A stretch of 64,000 nt of DNA from Setoptus koraiensis (lineage: Eukaryota > Arthropoda): the NCBI GenBank assembly GCA_048013815.1, contig CM106585.1:9796001-9860000 (forward strand), read 5' to 3'. Each line of letters opens with the position of its first letter. Position 1 is the first letter of the stretch. The position numbers and the translations under genes were made by a program. Below, piece by piece: positions 37,280-47,470 of the stretch. Below the pieces are notes generated by a model. It had not been told where the DNA came from and did no database searches. It saw nothing but the letters and a program-made list of their open reading frames with translations.

Positions 37280-39250
37280 ATGTCCCGACAGACTAGTTAC
37301 CTGGAAGAAGATAGTGCATTGGGCCAGCCCCAAATGGGGCTCCCCGATGAGTCGGCAAAGCGAGCACCGACGCCAAAGAAGATTACGCATCGCTCACAGT
37401 CATCGCCGTCGTCGTTGATAACACAAAAGTTTGGCCTCAGGCCCACACCTTCGCCACCCAGACTAATTATAGATCATCAAACGGGCGACATTATAGAAAG
37501 CTATCCATCTTCATATAGCCCGGCTCCGTACGGCCAGATACAAAGCAATCACACTGCCTACTTGAACAATAATAGGCAAGCCGCGGCTATAGAAGAAGGG
37601 GACCAATTGTTGGCCGACGGGCAACAAGATCGAGCGCCAATAACAATTGATTATCAGTCCATATTGAACACACTACCGTCGCCATCACAACAAGACCTGT
37701 CCAGTGCACATCAATACAACAATCCATATGATCCGTCAGTGAATCATTTTGTTGTAGGTGGCAATGAGATAATTGGCTCCGATGGCCAGCTGAGACGACA
37801 ATATGGCGTGGATCAATTGAGTAGGTCGCCGTCGCCATCGCCATCGCCAAACAACACCACTAACGATATTGATAACAATTATGATGAAGATAAACGAACT
37901 AAAAGAAGAAGACAACAGCAATTACATGGTAGCTCAAAGAATAGCATTAGTGATAGATTGCATCCTATATTGTCCAGAGAACAACAGAGTCAATTATCTG
38001 ATACGGACAATACAATAGCCATTGTTACATCGCCTTCGCCAACGCCAGACGGTCATCGCAACAGCAACAATGTCAATTCGAATTTCATGAATGACGACGG
38101 GGGCTATAGCGACGACGATAGAACTACCTTTATGATTACACCAAACAAAATACATGCAAAAATGGCCAGATCAACCACCACATCCATGATGCGACGCCAT
38201 CAAATGAATTCAATGGGTCGCTTTGGTCCATCTGCACAACACCATTTACTTAATTTGACGCCAGAGCAACGCCTGCAACGATCTAGACAGCGTTCGCCAT
38301 CGCCAAATATTGAAGATTTTAAACTATACGACATCTGGTATAATTTGCGAATATTATTAATTCTATTAATATCAGTATTGGCAATATATCTAGTATTTGC
38401 CTATTTAATAGAGGACTGTATATTATATCGTCCAACTCATTCGTATATATCAGTATTTATATCTGGTTTAAATATAATATGTGTGTTAATGTTTACATTA
38501 TTTTGGTATTTTACAAGTGTAACTAGGACATTATATTCAAATTTATCATCGTCGGCATTTATTATAAGCATATACTCAATATTAACAGTAGTCAATCTAT
38601 CGATAGCCATAGTATTGTTTTTAATAAATTCGTGTCACTTTCAAAAATTAGTCAATACACAATCATCGTCAGCATTGTTACAATTATCGCCGCCATCGTT
38701 AATTGTAGGAGGTCCACAAGCATCGCCAACTTCATCTCAACAACACCATCACAATCAACAACAACAGCAACAACAATCTAACCAACAGCAAGCCACCGAT
38801 CCATTAGCGGCTAATGAACCATTTGCACCGACAGAGAATGATCCATTCAATGGTGGTGGGGGCGGCAACGAACCATTGGCATTGAAGTTACAAGCGAATC
38901 ACAACGATTTCGACACAATTCTTTTAGAGAGATTAGAGCTACTATCCACAAATAAACAACATCCGAATGATGGCCAGCATTTGCTCAAGCGTCACCTAGA
39001 CAACATGGGTGCCGATGTAGTAAATCAGCCTAACAAGCCGCCACTTATATCGCCATGGGAGGCCGCCTGGGATTACATGAGAGACAATTTCAATGATTTC
39101 AGACGGGCCTTCTATAGGTTCCTCATGAAATATGATCTGAAATTTATAGGTGCCCTACACGCAATCAATTCCATGTGCTTGCAATATTGTGCCATGCGAG
39201 TGGCCGTTATTAGAAGCCATTTTTGTTCGCCAATACCCGTTTACATTTAA
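37280..39250 (+). CDS. Three-transmembrane protein of unknown family
   Basis: Intronless frame of 656 residues, starting at ATG 37280. Residues 1-350 are hydrophilic and low in complexity, with repeated SPSPSP/SPT motifs (for example RSPSPSPSPN, SPSPTP, RQRSPSPNIED), which suggests proline-directed phosphorylation, and an R/K cluster KRTKRRR. Three closely spaced TM segments follow at about 355-378, 389-414 and 425-450, the loops being short. A Gln/His run (about 493-512) and a Gly run follow. The C-terminal 80 residues look conserved in style (SPWEAAWDYMRDNFNDFRRA, then ALHAINSMCLQYCAMRVA) and may form a fourth hydrophobic region. Codon positions and the frame length support coding. I do not recognise the family. 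Confidence 0.75.
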   Translation: MSRQTSYLEEDSALGQPQMGLPDESAKRAPTPKKITHRSQSSPSSLITQKFGLRPTPSPPRLIIDHQTGDIIESYPSSYSPAPYGQIQSNHTAYLNNNRQAAAIEEGDQLLADGQQDRAPITIDYQSILNTLPSPSQQDLSSAHQYNNPYDPSVNHFVVGGNEIIGSDGQLRRQYGVDQLSRSPSPSPSPNNTTNDIDNNYDEDKRTKRRRQQQLHGSSKNSISDRLHPILSREQQSQLSDTDNTIAIVTSPSPTPDGHRNSNNVNSNFMNDDGGYSDDDRTTFMITPNKIHAKMARSTTTSMMRRHQMNSMGRFGPSAQHHLLNLTPEQRLQRSRQRSPSPNIEDFKLYDIWYNLRILLILLISVLAIYLVFAYLIEDCILYRPTHSYISVFISGLNIICVLMFTLFWYFTSVTRTLYSNLSSSAFIISIYSILTVVNLSIAIVLFLINSCHFQKLVNTQSSSALLQLSPPSLIVGGPQASPTSSQQHHHNQQQQQQQSNQQQATDPLAANEPFAPTENDPFNGGGGGNEPLALKLQANHNDFDTILLERLELLSTNKQHPNDGQHLLKRHLDNMGADVVNQPNKPPLISPWEAAWDYMRDNFNDFRRAFYRFLMKYDLKFIGALHAINSMCLQYCAMRVAVIRSHFCSPIPVYI

Positions 39251-39583
39251 TGAGCAATTCTAGTAGGATACTTGCTTGTTAATAGTGCTCAATGTCAGTA
39301 TAAACAACTGTCAGCAACTAATCTGATACATGTATGACCAGCCCACGTTTATTCGGACGCCCGCAAGTTGAAATTACAAAATAGAACAGATAACAGCAAC
39401 TGGCCAACTAATTAGATTTTAGATGAGGTGTCAGATGTCCCATGGTGGACAGTTGTGTAATAATAATATGATGTGTATAAATGTATAGTCAATAATAGAT
39501 TATTTGATTGTGTGATGTCGTTTGTTTGTGTGCCATCGTTTCGGTCAGCTACAATTACAATCGAGGTGACAGTGCCCTCGAAT
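39251..39583. other. Convergent gap between three-TM gene and small membrane ORF
   Basis: About 330 bp, AT-rich. No other feature seen. Confidence 0.5.
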
Positions 39584-40141
39584 TCACGGTCCGAATAATC
39601 TGGTGTCATTGCTATTAATGTTGCCTTTTGATGATAGTCGCTTTTCGCTCTCATTTAAATAGCCTCTACTGTTATCATTATGTGTACTATTACTGTCACT
39701 GTGATTGGCATGAAGTTTGTTGTTGTGATCGTTCGTTACACTGTTGTTGATCTTGTGCTCTAAAGTGTTATTATATCTCGAGAATTCAAGATGTCCCATC
39801 AGTAATCTGGTAATGTTATTGGCTGGCGAGGCTGCTATTGTTGGCTTAGGCAAACAATTGCGCCGACTCTTTCTGTCTATCGGTGAAACTCTGAGCAAAT
39901 CTTTAACTGTTTTACGTATCCTTAATGGTTTGTGTTTGGCGTGATTGTGTGACTCTTGACTGTCGGATAGATAAGAACAAGATTCAATGTGATAAATTAG
40001 CAGTATCATAACAACTAGCATTGTTACAATGATGGTGAACAAATACACTTTTATTCTACAATAATGAGTTGATGATGTTAAAAGTCGGTGACTATAATTG
40101 CTATTGGCAGGCCGATTCGACGAAACAATGGCCGGTAACAT
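39584..40141 (-). CDS. Possible single-pass membrane protein, unknown
   Basis: Frame of 185 residues from ATG 40141. One strong hydrophobic segment at about 31-50 (KVYLFTIIVTMLVVMILLIY) after a short basic N-terminus suggests a type II membrane protein. The rest is hydrophilic with Asn/Ser/His repeats and several N-glycosylation sequons (NNIT, NNSV, NHSD, NSTH, NESE). I do not recognise it, and there is no neighbouring support beyond the frame; an overlapping 80-residue frame runs further to 39412. It could be a chance ORF or the last exon of a spliced gene. Confidence 0.4.
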   Translation of the reverse strand: MLPAIVSSNRPANSNYSHRLLTSSTHYCRIKVYLFTIIVTMLVVMILLIYHIESCSYLSDSQESHNHAKHKPLRIRKTVKDLLRVSPIDRKSRRNCLPKPTIAASPANNITRLLMGHLEFSRYNNTLEHKINNSVTNDHNNKLHANHSDSNSTHNDNSRGYLNESEKRLSSKGNINSNDTRLFGP

Positions 40142-41833
40142 GGCGAAATTGTTGATGTTGTCGCTGGTAGATATTAAATTAGTTTTCTGTCGCTATCATG
40201 TGTATGGTGTACGAGGTACTGACACTCATTTGAGTTTTTCATCTTTGTTCTCTTATGTAGATTTAGATATCGACAATTCGTCTTCTATATGTTCCATACA
40301 CATTTTTAGGTCATAATATCAATCTACCGGATGTGACTGACTCGGTTGCCGAGTTCACTTGTTGAATTATAATTGTTATCACCGATATTTATTATTAGTT
40401 GGTAATCATTACTCCGTTACAAAGCTAGCCTGAGCCCAAGCATTCATGTATTAATTGTATAAATTATTTCGCAATTATTATATCGCTTGTTGATGATTTC
40501 GAAACAAAATTGGGAAAAAGATAAACTTATACAAATCAAACACAAGTCAACAATGATTACATTACGCGATTCATCTTTCAATTAGCTATGATCAGTTATC
40601 GGAGATGATCCAGCAAATGGTGCAAGTGCTAAAACTATCAATTACTTCTCAACAAAGTTGGTTGGCAAGCTTGGAATACGTGAGTCGTAGATAGAATATC
40701 TTCGAGGTGTGTTAAACTTGAAAAGTGTGCAACCATATCAATATCTCTCGTATACGTAAATATTGATATGCAATAGATTGACTATTTTCGTGATTGCTAT
40801 AGATTGAACGACATACACACACGGGAAGATTGATCCGCCATAATCGCCGGCTAATCTCTCAGAAAGAACGTGATCGATTCATATGGATCATTCTCTATCG
40901 CGATATTGATAGTTGCTGTTGGAGTCACTGGTGCAGATTGCTTAACGCGCCTCATGTCCACCATCAATTAACATTGCGCATAAGGCAATTGGACGGATCC
41001 CAACGGATTGCCGCCGAGGAATCTTCTAGTCATCAAAATATTATGAACCAGGCTACAAATACTCGCCACAAACTGCGCTTCCGTCTCGCAAAAAACAACC
41101 TCTGACATGGCAAGGAACAAAACCCGGGTATCGGTTGCCAATCGACAGCCGATTCAATTCAACAAGCCACTTGTGAGATTCCGTATCCTTACGTTATAGA
41201 CTTTTATCTTGTAAGCTACGCACTATAAATACTCTCACCTTGATGGTTGGCCTGCTACTTTCATGGATATCGACTCAAACTCGTCCAGTGACCGCTACTG
41301 TCAACCTATTCTTAGTTGTTGTCGTGTGCGCGAGGTGGCGTCCATCATGTGCGTAATTACCGATCGTCACATATGTTCTGTTGCACAACCCACACTCTAA
41401 TGTTATTGTTGTACGACATCTGTTGTTTGTTAACGACAGCTTGAGTTTCTTGTTTTAGCCGGACAACTCTTGTAGTGGCCATCACAAACTAACCTTGCTG
41501 TAAACAGGTGTGTAGAATAATAATGTAATCTAATTGTTACACATTTCACAAAATTATACATTATTATATAATAGCCTACAGAGGATAGATTTTCGATTTG
41601 GCTAGATTTGGATATTCATTCAGACACTCATGCGAGCACCTCCAAAGAGGCAGCGATCATTCTGGAGCACGGAGCACAAATGAAAAAGACATGACAAAAT
41701 CTTGCGGTCCACGATACATTAACTATCGCTACCCTTCCATGGCCCTTCAAATGACTTATAGCATAATCTATTAATTTCTGTTGATGAAAGCAAGTTTTTT
41801 CTATCTATCATTTGAGAGCTACCTACCTATGTT
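40142..41833. other. Intergenic region upstream of TMEM9
   Basis: No gene seen; AT-rich unique sequence without notable repeats. A 91-residue frame at 40830-41105 has no supporting feature. Confidence 0.5.
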
Positions 41834-42778
41834 ATGGATCAAATCGACCCTCTATTGGGTTCATACGCAATAAATGACAATGATGGCGAAGAATTTGAAG
41901 ATGACTCTCTCCTAGAGGACTATGATAATGCAGCTCTCAATGGACTGCACCAACAAGATGATAGGTCTAAAACAACAACTGAGGCTGCCAAGCAATTTAA
42001 ACGAAGCCTACATAACCAAAAGCAGCATAATTTATTGACACATAATGATGCCATCCAACTAGATAGTCTTCTCAATTACAATATCTATGATGCACAATCT
42101 CATTCTAATCATCTCACGCGACACTATCATCATCATAGCCAACAGCATTCACATAGACAACCCTATAAAAATAACAAATTAGGTCTATTTGTTTCATTTG
42201 TTATATTTTTTATAATATTTACCGTCACTGTGTTGCCCTTATTCATGCCATTGACGCCGCCTCCACCCATGAACTCATCATCTGGTCTGATCAACAGTCA
42301 TAATGACCATTACATAAATAGATTGTTTCATGAGGGGCACTCAGATGTACGCTGCAAATGCGTGTGTCCACCATCTCCCACACAAATGTCGTCTACGTCA
42401 TCGACTTCCACGATCAAACCGAAAACCTCCAGTAAAAAAGTGCAAGATCAAGATCCGAAAGAGGCAACAAACGCAGATCCTCTAATTCAAAGACGACTTT
42501 ATGTCGGAAGCACCTCACCGGAGCAATGCAATTGTGTCAACATTGTACAGCCACACATGACTGATACTAAGGTTATTCTAAAAGATTTTTGTGCTAGGTG
42601 CGAATGTAAATATCAGAGTAGAAATACTACGACCATCAGGTGGGTAGTATTATTCATAATAATTGTAATAACTGGACTCTGTTCCTACATGCTTGCTCTG
42701 TCTGTCTTGGAACATTTTAGAGCTAAGCGAAGACTGCTGCCGTCATTTCTGCGACCTACTCGAGTTATGTGTAGTTGA
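41834..42778 (+). CDS. TMEM9 family protein with N-terminal extension
   Basis: TMEM9/TMEM9B are lysosomal/endosomal membrane proteins that bind the V-ATPase and CLC exchangers (family knowledge). Intronless, 314 residues. Residues 1-115 are hydrophilic and acidic, then Gln/His-rich, and a hydrophobic segment follows at 116-140 (FVSFVIFFIIFTVTVLPLFM). The TMEM9 luminal core follows: VRCKCVCPPSP at about 172-182 (human IRCKCICPP), then QCNCVNIVQPHM (DCNCLHVVEPMP), FCARCECKYQSRNTTTI (YCLLCECRYEERSTTTI), and the TM at about 270-294. The usual cytoplasmic tail of about 100 residues is cut to about 20. So the N-terminal cleavable signal is replaced by a probable signal anchor, and the family tail is nearly absent. 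The two poly(A) signals of this gene and the DBHS gene lie next to each other. Confidence 0.88.
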   Translation: MDQIDPLLGSYAINDNDGEEFEDDSLLEDYDNAALNGLHQQDDRSKTTTEAAKQFKRSLHNQKQHNLLTHNDAIQLDSLLNYNIYDAQSHSNHLTRHYHHHSQQHSHRQPYKNNKLGLFVSFVIFFIIFTVTVLPLFMPLTPPPPMNSSSGLINSHNDHYINRLFHEGHSDVRCKCVCPPSPTQMSSTSSTSTIKPKTSSKKVQDQDPKEATNADPLIQRRLYVGSTSPEQCNCVNIVQPHMTDTKVILKDFCARCECKYQSRNTTTIRWVVLFIIIVITGLCSYMLALSVLEHFRAKRRLLPSFLRPTRVMCS

Positions 42779-42847
42779 GTGATGCAAAGGATTGAATACG
42801 ACAGCTAAAGACATAATTTGTTAAAGTATGATTCTATATATTGGTTA

Positions 42848-42861
42848 AATAAAGTTTTATT
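42848..42861. terminator. Back-to-back poly(A) signals of TMEM9 and DBHS genes
   Basis: The plus strand has AATAAA at 42848-42853 and the minus strand has AATAAA at 42861-42856, two bases apart, so the block AATAAAGTTTTATT serves both directions. The minus-strand hexamer begins only 4 nt after the DBHS stop codon. Each cleavage site would fall inside the other gene's end. Confidence 0.75.
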
Positions 42862-42865
42862 CAGT

Positions 42866-44689
42866 TTACCGGCGGAAGCGCCTTTTTTTAGCAGCTCCTC
42901 CTCCAGCATTATCTCCGCCGAATGGTCTGTTGAATCTCTGGGGTCTTACTTGACCTCCTGTGTTTATCACCCCCATAGCTTGCGGTGGAGGCGGAGCAAC
43001 GTAATTGGGATTGATGGACATTGCCATCGGTGGGCCAAATTGTTGCGGTACAAATCCAAAAGGATTGCCAGGAGGTCCAGGAGGTCCAGGAGGTTGATGG
43101 TTGACCTGATTATGTTGTTGGTTGATTCCTTGTTGATTAACAATCACCGATTGTATATCAAATGGAGGTCCCTGCGGTTGATGGTTTACCTGGTTGTGCT
43201 GTCCGACTACTGGTCGGTTTACATTTAGTGGATCCATCTCAAATGGAGGGCCTTGATGTTGCTGCAGTTGTTGATTTGCTGGAGGTTGTTCATTAGACAT
43301 CACATGTCTGATACTGCTTTCTCTCTCTTGCCTATCGAGGAGGTCTTGGAGAGCGTTTGCTTGCATTCTCAGTTCACTCTCTTGCTGACGAATACCAAGA
43401 TTGTCACCCATTTGTTGCCGTCGCAGTATTTCATCCTCACGTTGACGAATCAGCATGTCCTCGTGTCGGCGTTGTTCTTCGCGTTGTTGCTCCTCAGCCA
43501 TATGCTTCTCTTGTAGCTTTGTATATCTCTGTTTATCGTCTTCCATTTGTTTTAATTGGGCTCTAAGATTAAGTGTGTCGTGCTCCAATCTAGAGCATTC
43601 GACTTGTTCTTGCAATAAACGCCTGGCTTCCAATATTTCTGCTTCCAGACGCTCACGTTTTTGTTTTTCAATTTCATACAGATCTTTCCACCTAACAGCG
43701 AACGCGTGTTCAAAACTGCCTTGCTCAGCAAAGCGCGGACCTACCTCACGCTCTAGGCGAAATTCTTGAGTGTTTTTATTGATTTTCTTCTCTGGGAACC
43801 CGTCGTCCTCATCCCGTTGATCCATAGGTTCTACCAGGACCGGCTTGGGATTGTTGGTTAGCATAAAGCTCTCTTGTTGGCATCTTTTGATAGCGTACAT
43901 TGCGGAAGTTTTTCGAGAGTACTCAACAATACCCTCTCCCGTGCTACGACCCTTATCATTTGTAATGATGACAGCTCTTTCTATTTCTCCAAAATATCTG
44001 AATGCATATGCCAGCAATTCATTTGTCACTTGTGGGGAAAGATTTTTAACTCTGACAGCAGCGGCATGTGCAGCCAGTCTGACATTCAATGTACGTCCTT
44101 CATATACCATGCAATCCAGAGCTGTTCTAGCCGACTCGGCGCTCTGACGAGTATCCATTTTTATAAATGCGAAGGCCTTCCTAGGTTCAAGAAAGACCTC
44201 ACCTATTTCGCCATGCGGTTCAAATAATTCACGCAAATTCTTTTCAGTAATAGACGTTGGTAGATTGGCCACAAACAGCCTACATCTCCCAGTGAATTTT
44301 TTTTCTGCTACTTTAGTCTCAATGAGTGGTAATTCTAAGGTAGGTGCACCGGGCACGAATTTAATAGCACCAGCGCCAGGTCCAGCGTACTGTGTCCTGC
44401 TGTCAGGAGCATTGTTATTGTTATTATTATTGTTGATATTATTAGAATTTGATCTCCTATCTTGAGAATGGTCCTTGTTACTATAATTACTATTGTTGTT
44501 ATTATTATTGTTATTGTTGTCTCTATGCTGGTGTGGATGATGATGTTGTTGCTGTTGTTGTTGATGGTGCTGTTGATGATGTTGACGTTGGTTATTTTGT
44601 CTCTGATGGTGTTGTTGTTGCTGGTGTTGTTGTTGCTGTTGTTGTTGCTGCTGCTGATTGCTGTCGCCGTTCCCCTTTTGGTTGGCCAT
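42866..44689 (-). CDS. DBHS-family RNA-binding protein (NonA/NONO/PSPC1/SFPQ type)
   Basis: A nuclear RNA- and DNA-binding dimer involved in transcription, splicing and RNA retention (family knowledge). Intronless, 607 residues. The N-terminal 105 residues are Gln, His and Asn runs. RRM1 is at about 137-205 (RNP2 RLFVANL, RNP1-like KAFAFIKM) and RRM2 at about 211-285 (VRVKNLSPQV, GEGIVEYSRK). NOPS follows at about 286-340 (KPVLVEPMDQRDEDDGFPEK, then FRLEREVGPRFAEQGSFEHA), and a long coiled coil at about 340-470 (EKQKRERLEAEILEARRLLQ). The C-terminus is Pro/Gln/Gly-rich and ends with a basic KKRRFRR-type motif, a probable nuclear signal. All DBHS parts are in order and complete. It is closer in style to Drosophila nonA than to one vertebrate member. 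Confidence 0.95.
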   Translation of the reverse strand: MANQKGNGDSNQQQQQQQQQQHQQQQHHQRQNNQRQHHQQHHQQQQQQHHHPHQHRDNNNNNNNNNSNYSNKDHSQDRRSNSNNINNNNNNNNAPDSRTQYAGPGAGAIKFVPGAPTLELPLIETKVAEKKFTGRCRLFVANLPTSITEKNLRELFEPHGEIGEVFLEPRKAFAFIKMDTRQSAESARTALDCMVYEGRTLNVRLAAHAAAVRVKNLSPQVTNELLAYAFRYFGEIERAVIITNDKGRSTGEGIVEYSRKTSAMYAIKRCQQESFMLTNNPKPVLVEPMDQRDEDDGFPEKKINKNTQEFRLEREVGPRFAEQGSFEHAFAVRWKDLYEIEKQKRERLEAEILEARRLLQEQVECSRLEHDTLNLRAQLKQMEDDKQRYTKLQEKHMAEEQQREEQRRHEDMLIRQREDEILRRQQMGDNLGIRQQESELRMQANALQDLLDRQERESSIRHVMSNEQPPANQQLQQHQGPPFEMDPLNVNRPVVGQHNQVNHQPQGPPFDIQSVIVNQQGINQQHNQVNHQPPGPPGPPGNPFGFVPQQFGPPMAMSINPNYVAPPPPQAMGVINTGGQVRPQRFNRPFGGDNAGGGAAKKRRFRR

Positions 44690-47199
44690 AATTAAGTCAG
44701 TTAGTTAATTAATTGTTAATATATTTCATCAAAAATATAATCAGCATCGTATGATCCAGGCGAAAAATAGTAAAAATATCTGACCGTCTTATTCTGTATT
44801 TTTTGGTTCCATTTGCCTGACACACAAACAAATACGCTAACACATTCAGGTATTCGGTCATACTATGACCGTCATAGTATTTGATGAGTATGCACACTGG
44901 CCGCGTCAAAGTTACACACAGAATATTTCGTCAGGGTGTTTCAATCAAATGACCACATCCCACAGACAATGCTACGTACACTCGGCAGTACATTCTCTCG
45001 TATGCACACTGGAATCTATGCCAGCGCACATACAGTGTAGTGTAGTGCTCGGAAGTGGTTCTGTTCTCACTTCTTATGCTCGCTCAAGTTGGCCATTATT
45101 TCACTCTATTCAAACCGGGTAGCGCTCAACCATTGGCACAGTTGTGGTTCGGGCAACCATTTCGAAGACACACTGTGGAGGGCAAGGTCCGACTAGAACA
45201 GCAGTGGCGCACTAGGTATGGCACAGACCTGTCGTGGCGGGTCTCGGACCCGTGGGCACGGGCCACGACATCGGGACCGTGCGGTTTCGGCATTCTCACC
45301 AGCGAGTCAGCATGCAAGCTTGAAAACTCCTCGAGAATGGGCCACTGTCAGAGGGTAGTCGTTGCAAAAAGTTGCGAACAAGAATTTGGCCCCAGAAGCG
45401 AAGAGTCAAACTCGGCAACAACCCGCGACTTTTGAGTGATACCCAGAATGGGTGTGCGCGGTAATCTCCGAGGCACGCGCACAGACACACCATTTTGCAT
45501 GATGCGTGCTTTTGCGCCGCACAGTATTTTCTGAGGGAGGACCTTTCGAATGAGAAAGCCCCTCTACTTCTCTTCGAGGGAGAAGTTCTCTATGCCGCTG
45601 TTCCTAGCTGGCAATTCAATGGGGCTTGTACGTTGCACTCTCCACGGTCTTCTCCTGTATGCGCTTACATGTGTTGCAAAAAACATCCACGAGGGCGGCG
45701 CTCTCGGCTTATTTAAGACTCGGTGCTGCCAACACTGGGCTGGTGATTATGGAAGTCATTGCTGAAGAACACTCTCAGTGTATGCTTCACAACAAATTTG
45801 TCAACCAGCCGTGCCATTTTTGTCGAATTTTATTTGCATCGATAAACGCATAAACTAGCCCGAGAATTCAAGTGACTCAATCTGTAGAGTTGACAGGTTT
45901 ACCGAGGCACTCTGTGGTCAGTTACGCATTTCAGTGTGTTGACAGCGGCCTTTGGTCAGTCGTTGCCGAACCAAACATGAGTGCACCAGAAAAACCTCAA
46001 ACTGTTATGCGGATTCCCCGGTGCTTGCGTGTCCAAGTTCGCCTCGGTCCTCACAGGGACTTTGATTTCATATATTGTTGCACACTCCACGGACGAAGTT
46101 CTGCGAAATCAACGATGAACACGCATGCAGGCCAGCATTCAATTTTATCGATCGACGTGTGCACTAAAATATTTGAAAGATTTTCAACGTTTGAGAGAAT
46201 TCTACCCCGATCAGCAGAATGTATTAGCGATTGTAAGCGGTGACAACTTTCGACGTCCAGCGAATTGTAGCTTGAGACTCGAGCGGATTATCCCTTGAAA
46301 GTTTCAAGTTGAAACGGATACAAAGTCAGGCTACACAATGCTCCGTCTGGAAACAAGTGATCTCTTTGGCTGTGGCTCTAAAAGCGTCTCACCACTCCAT
46401 GTACCAGACGGACACGTTTGACGATGTCCGGACTCCGGAGCCAGAGCGAATTGTCGGGTTACAGGCTCGTCCAGCCAGAGGCCTGCAAACTGTGGTCGCC
46501 ATGTGTCGCCAGTGGCTATTATTGTGCTCTTGTTGTTGCCAATTAGAGTTGGCGACTTGTCGCTTTGAAACTCGCGCTAGCTTTGGCCCTACTATTCTTT
46601 TGTCCACTTTATGTAAGCGCACAATCATCATTTATATTATGCAGCACACAGCATTTACAGTACTGGGTGTTGCAATCAACTATTGCTCTTTGAACTGTTT
46701 ACGCTGCGCTGCATTATGTACAGAGTGTGTATTCTCACGTGAATATCACCATCCCATTGCAGATGTACAGATGTGTGCATGCTTGGTAGGCTTGCAAACG
46801 CGGCATATTCACGCCGGAGCCGTTGCACAAAGATTTGGCACAGTGTGTGTTTTTGTGCGTAACTGGTTGAGTGCAACACACTAGACAAGACTTGTTGTTT
46901 ATTGCACATTGTAAAAGTTATACGAGCACGCACACGTCTAGGCACGCACACATGCGTACTAGTGATACTGGCGATTGTACAGCTCACACTCACAGACGAG
47001 CGTATATACAGTATTTATACGCCCATGCCTACAGTCGCCTATTCACTTCTCTTCGTCGGATTTTTTCACACACATTTATCGCTCAACAAAATATTTTTTT
47101 TTGTTTTCATTAAATCAGATTGGACAAATACGCAGCCACTAGCTTCTGGAATATCCACCACACACTTACCCTAATTACGTTATCTCAACCTTCGCCAAC
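44690..47199. other. Upstream region of the TDRD5-like gene
   Basis: No independent gene is supportable. A near-palindrome (ATACTATGAC, one C, then its complement) is at 44860-44880. From about 45725 onwards the sequence is duplicated, inverted, beyond the TDRD5-like gene. A splice-acceptor-like pyrimidine run ending in CAG at 47116 suggests a 5' UTR intron: similarity between the arms becomes high right after this site. Confidence 0.6.
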
Positions 47200-47470
47200 A
47201 TGAGTGGGCTATCCGACGAAGACAGGAAGGAATTATTGGCCCTCATATTGGGATTCCTGCAGCAATCTTTAAATGATTTTCCCATTGGTATGACGCTTCG
47301 CGATTTTGAGCGAAACTTTCCAGAAAAATGCGATGAACCCGAAGATTGGTACACGCGCTACAATTGTAAAAACGCTGTCGAGGCCCTGCGAACGGTGCCA
47401 GAAGTTGCCAAGCTAACCGTGGGCTATGGAAATCAATTGAAAATTGAGTTAAATACTGCCAGTAAACTAC
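45725..47470 (+). repeat. Left arm of large inverted duplication
   Basis: Pairs in inverse orientation with about 49775-51105. Segment 45765-46365 is very similar to the complement of about 50475-51060, with long identical runs such as that from 45786 to 45950. Segment 46911-47040 matches 50395-50478 less well, and 47117-47450 matches 49780-50118 strongly, covering the 5' leader and first LOTUS domain. About 545 bp at 46366-46910 has no partner on the right, through insertion here or deletion there. Confidence 0.85.

Noticed and set aside
45872-46884. Two plus-strand frames in the left duplication arm (123 and 191 residues)
   Set aside because: Neither frame survives in the homologous right arm, and neither shows a domain or codon bias; they look like chance frames in promoter/intron DNA.
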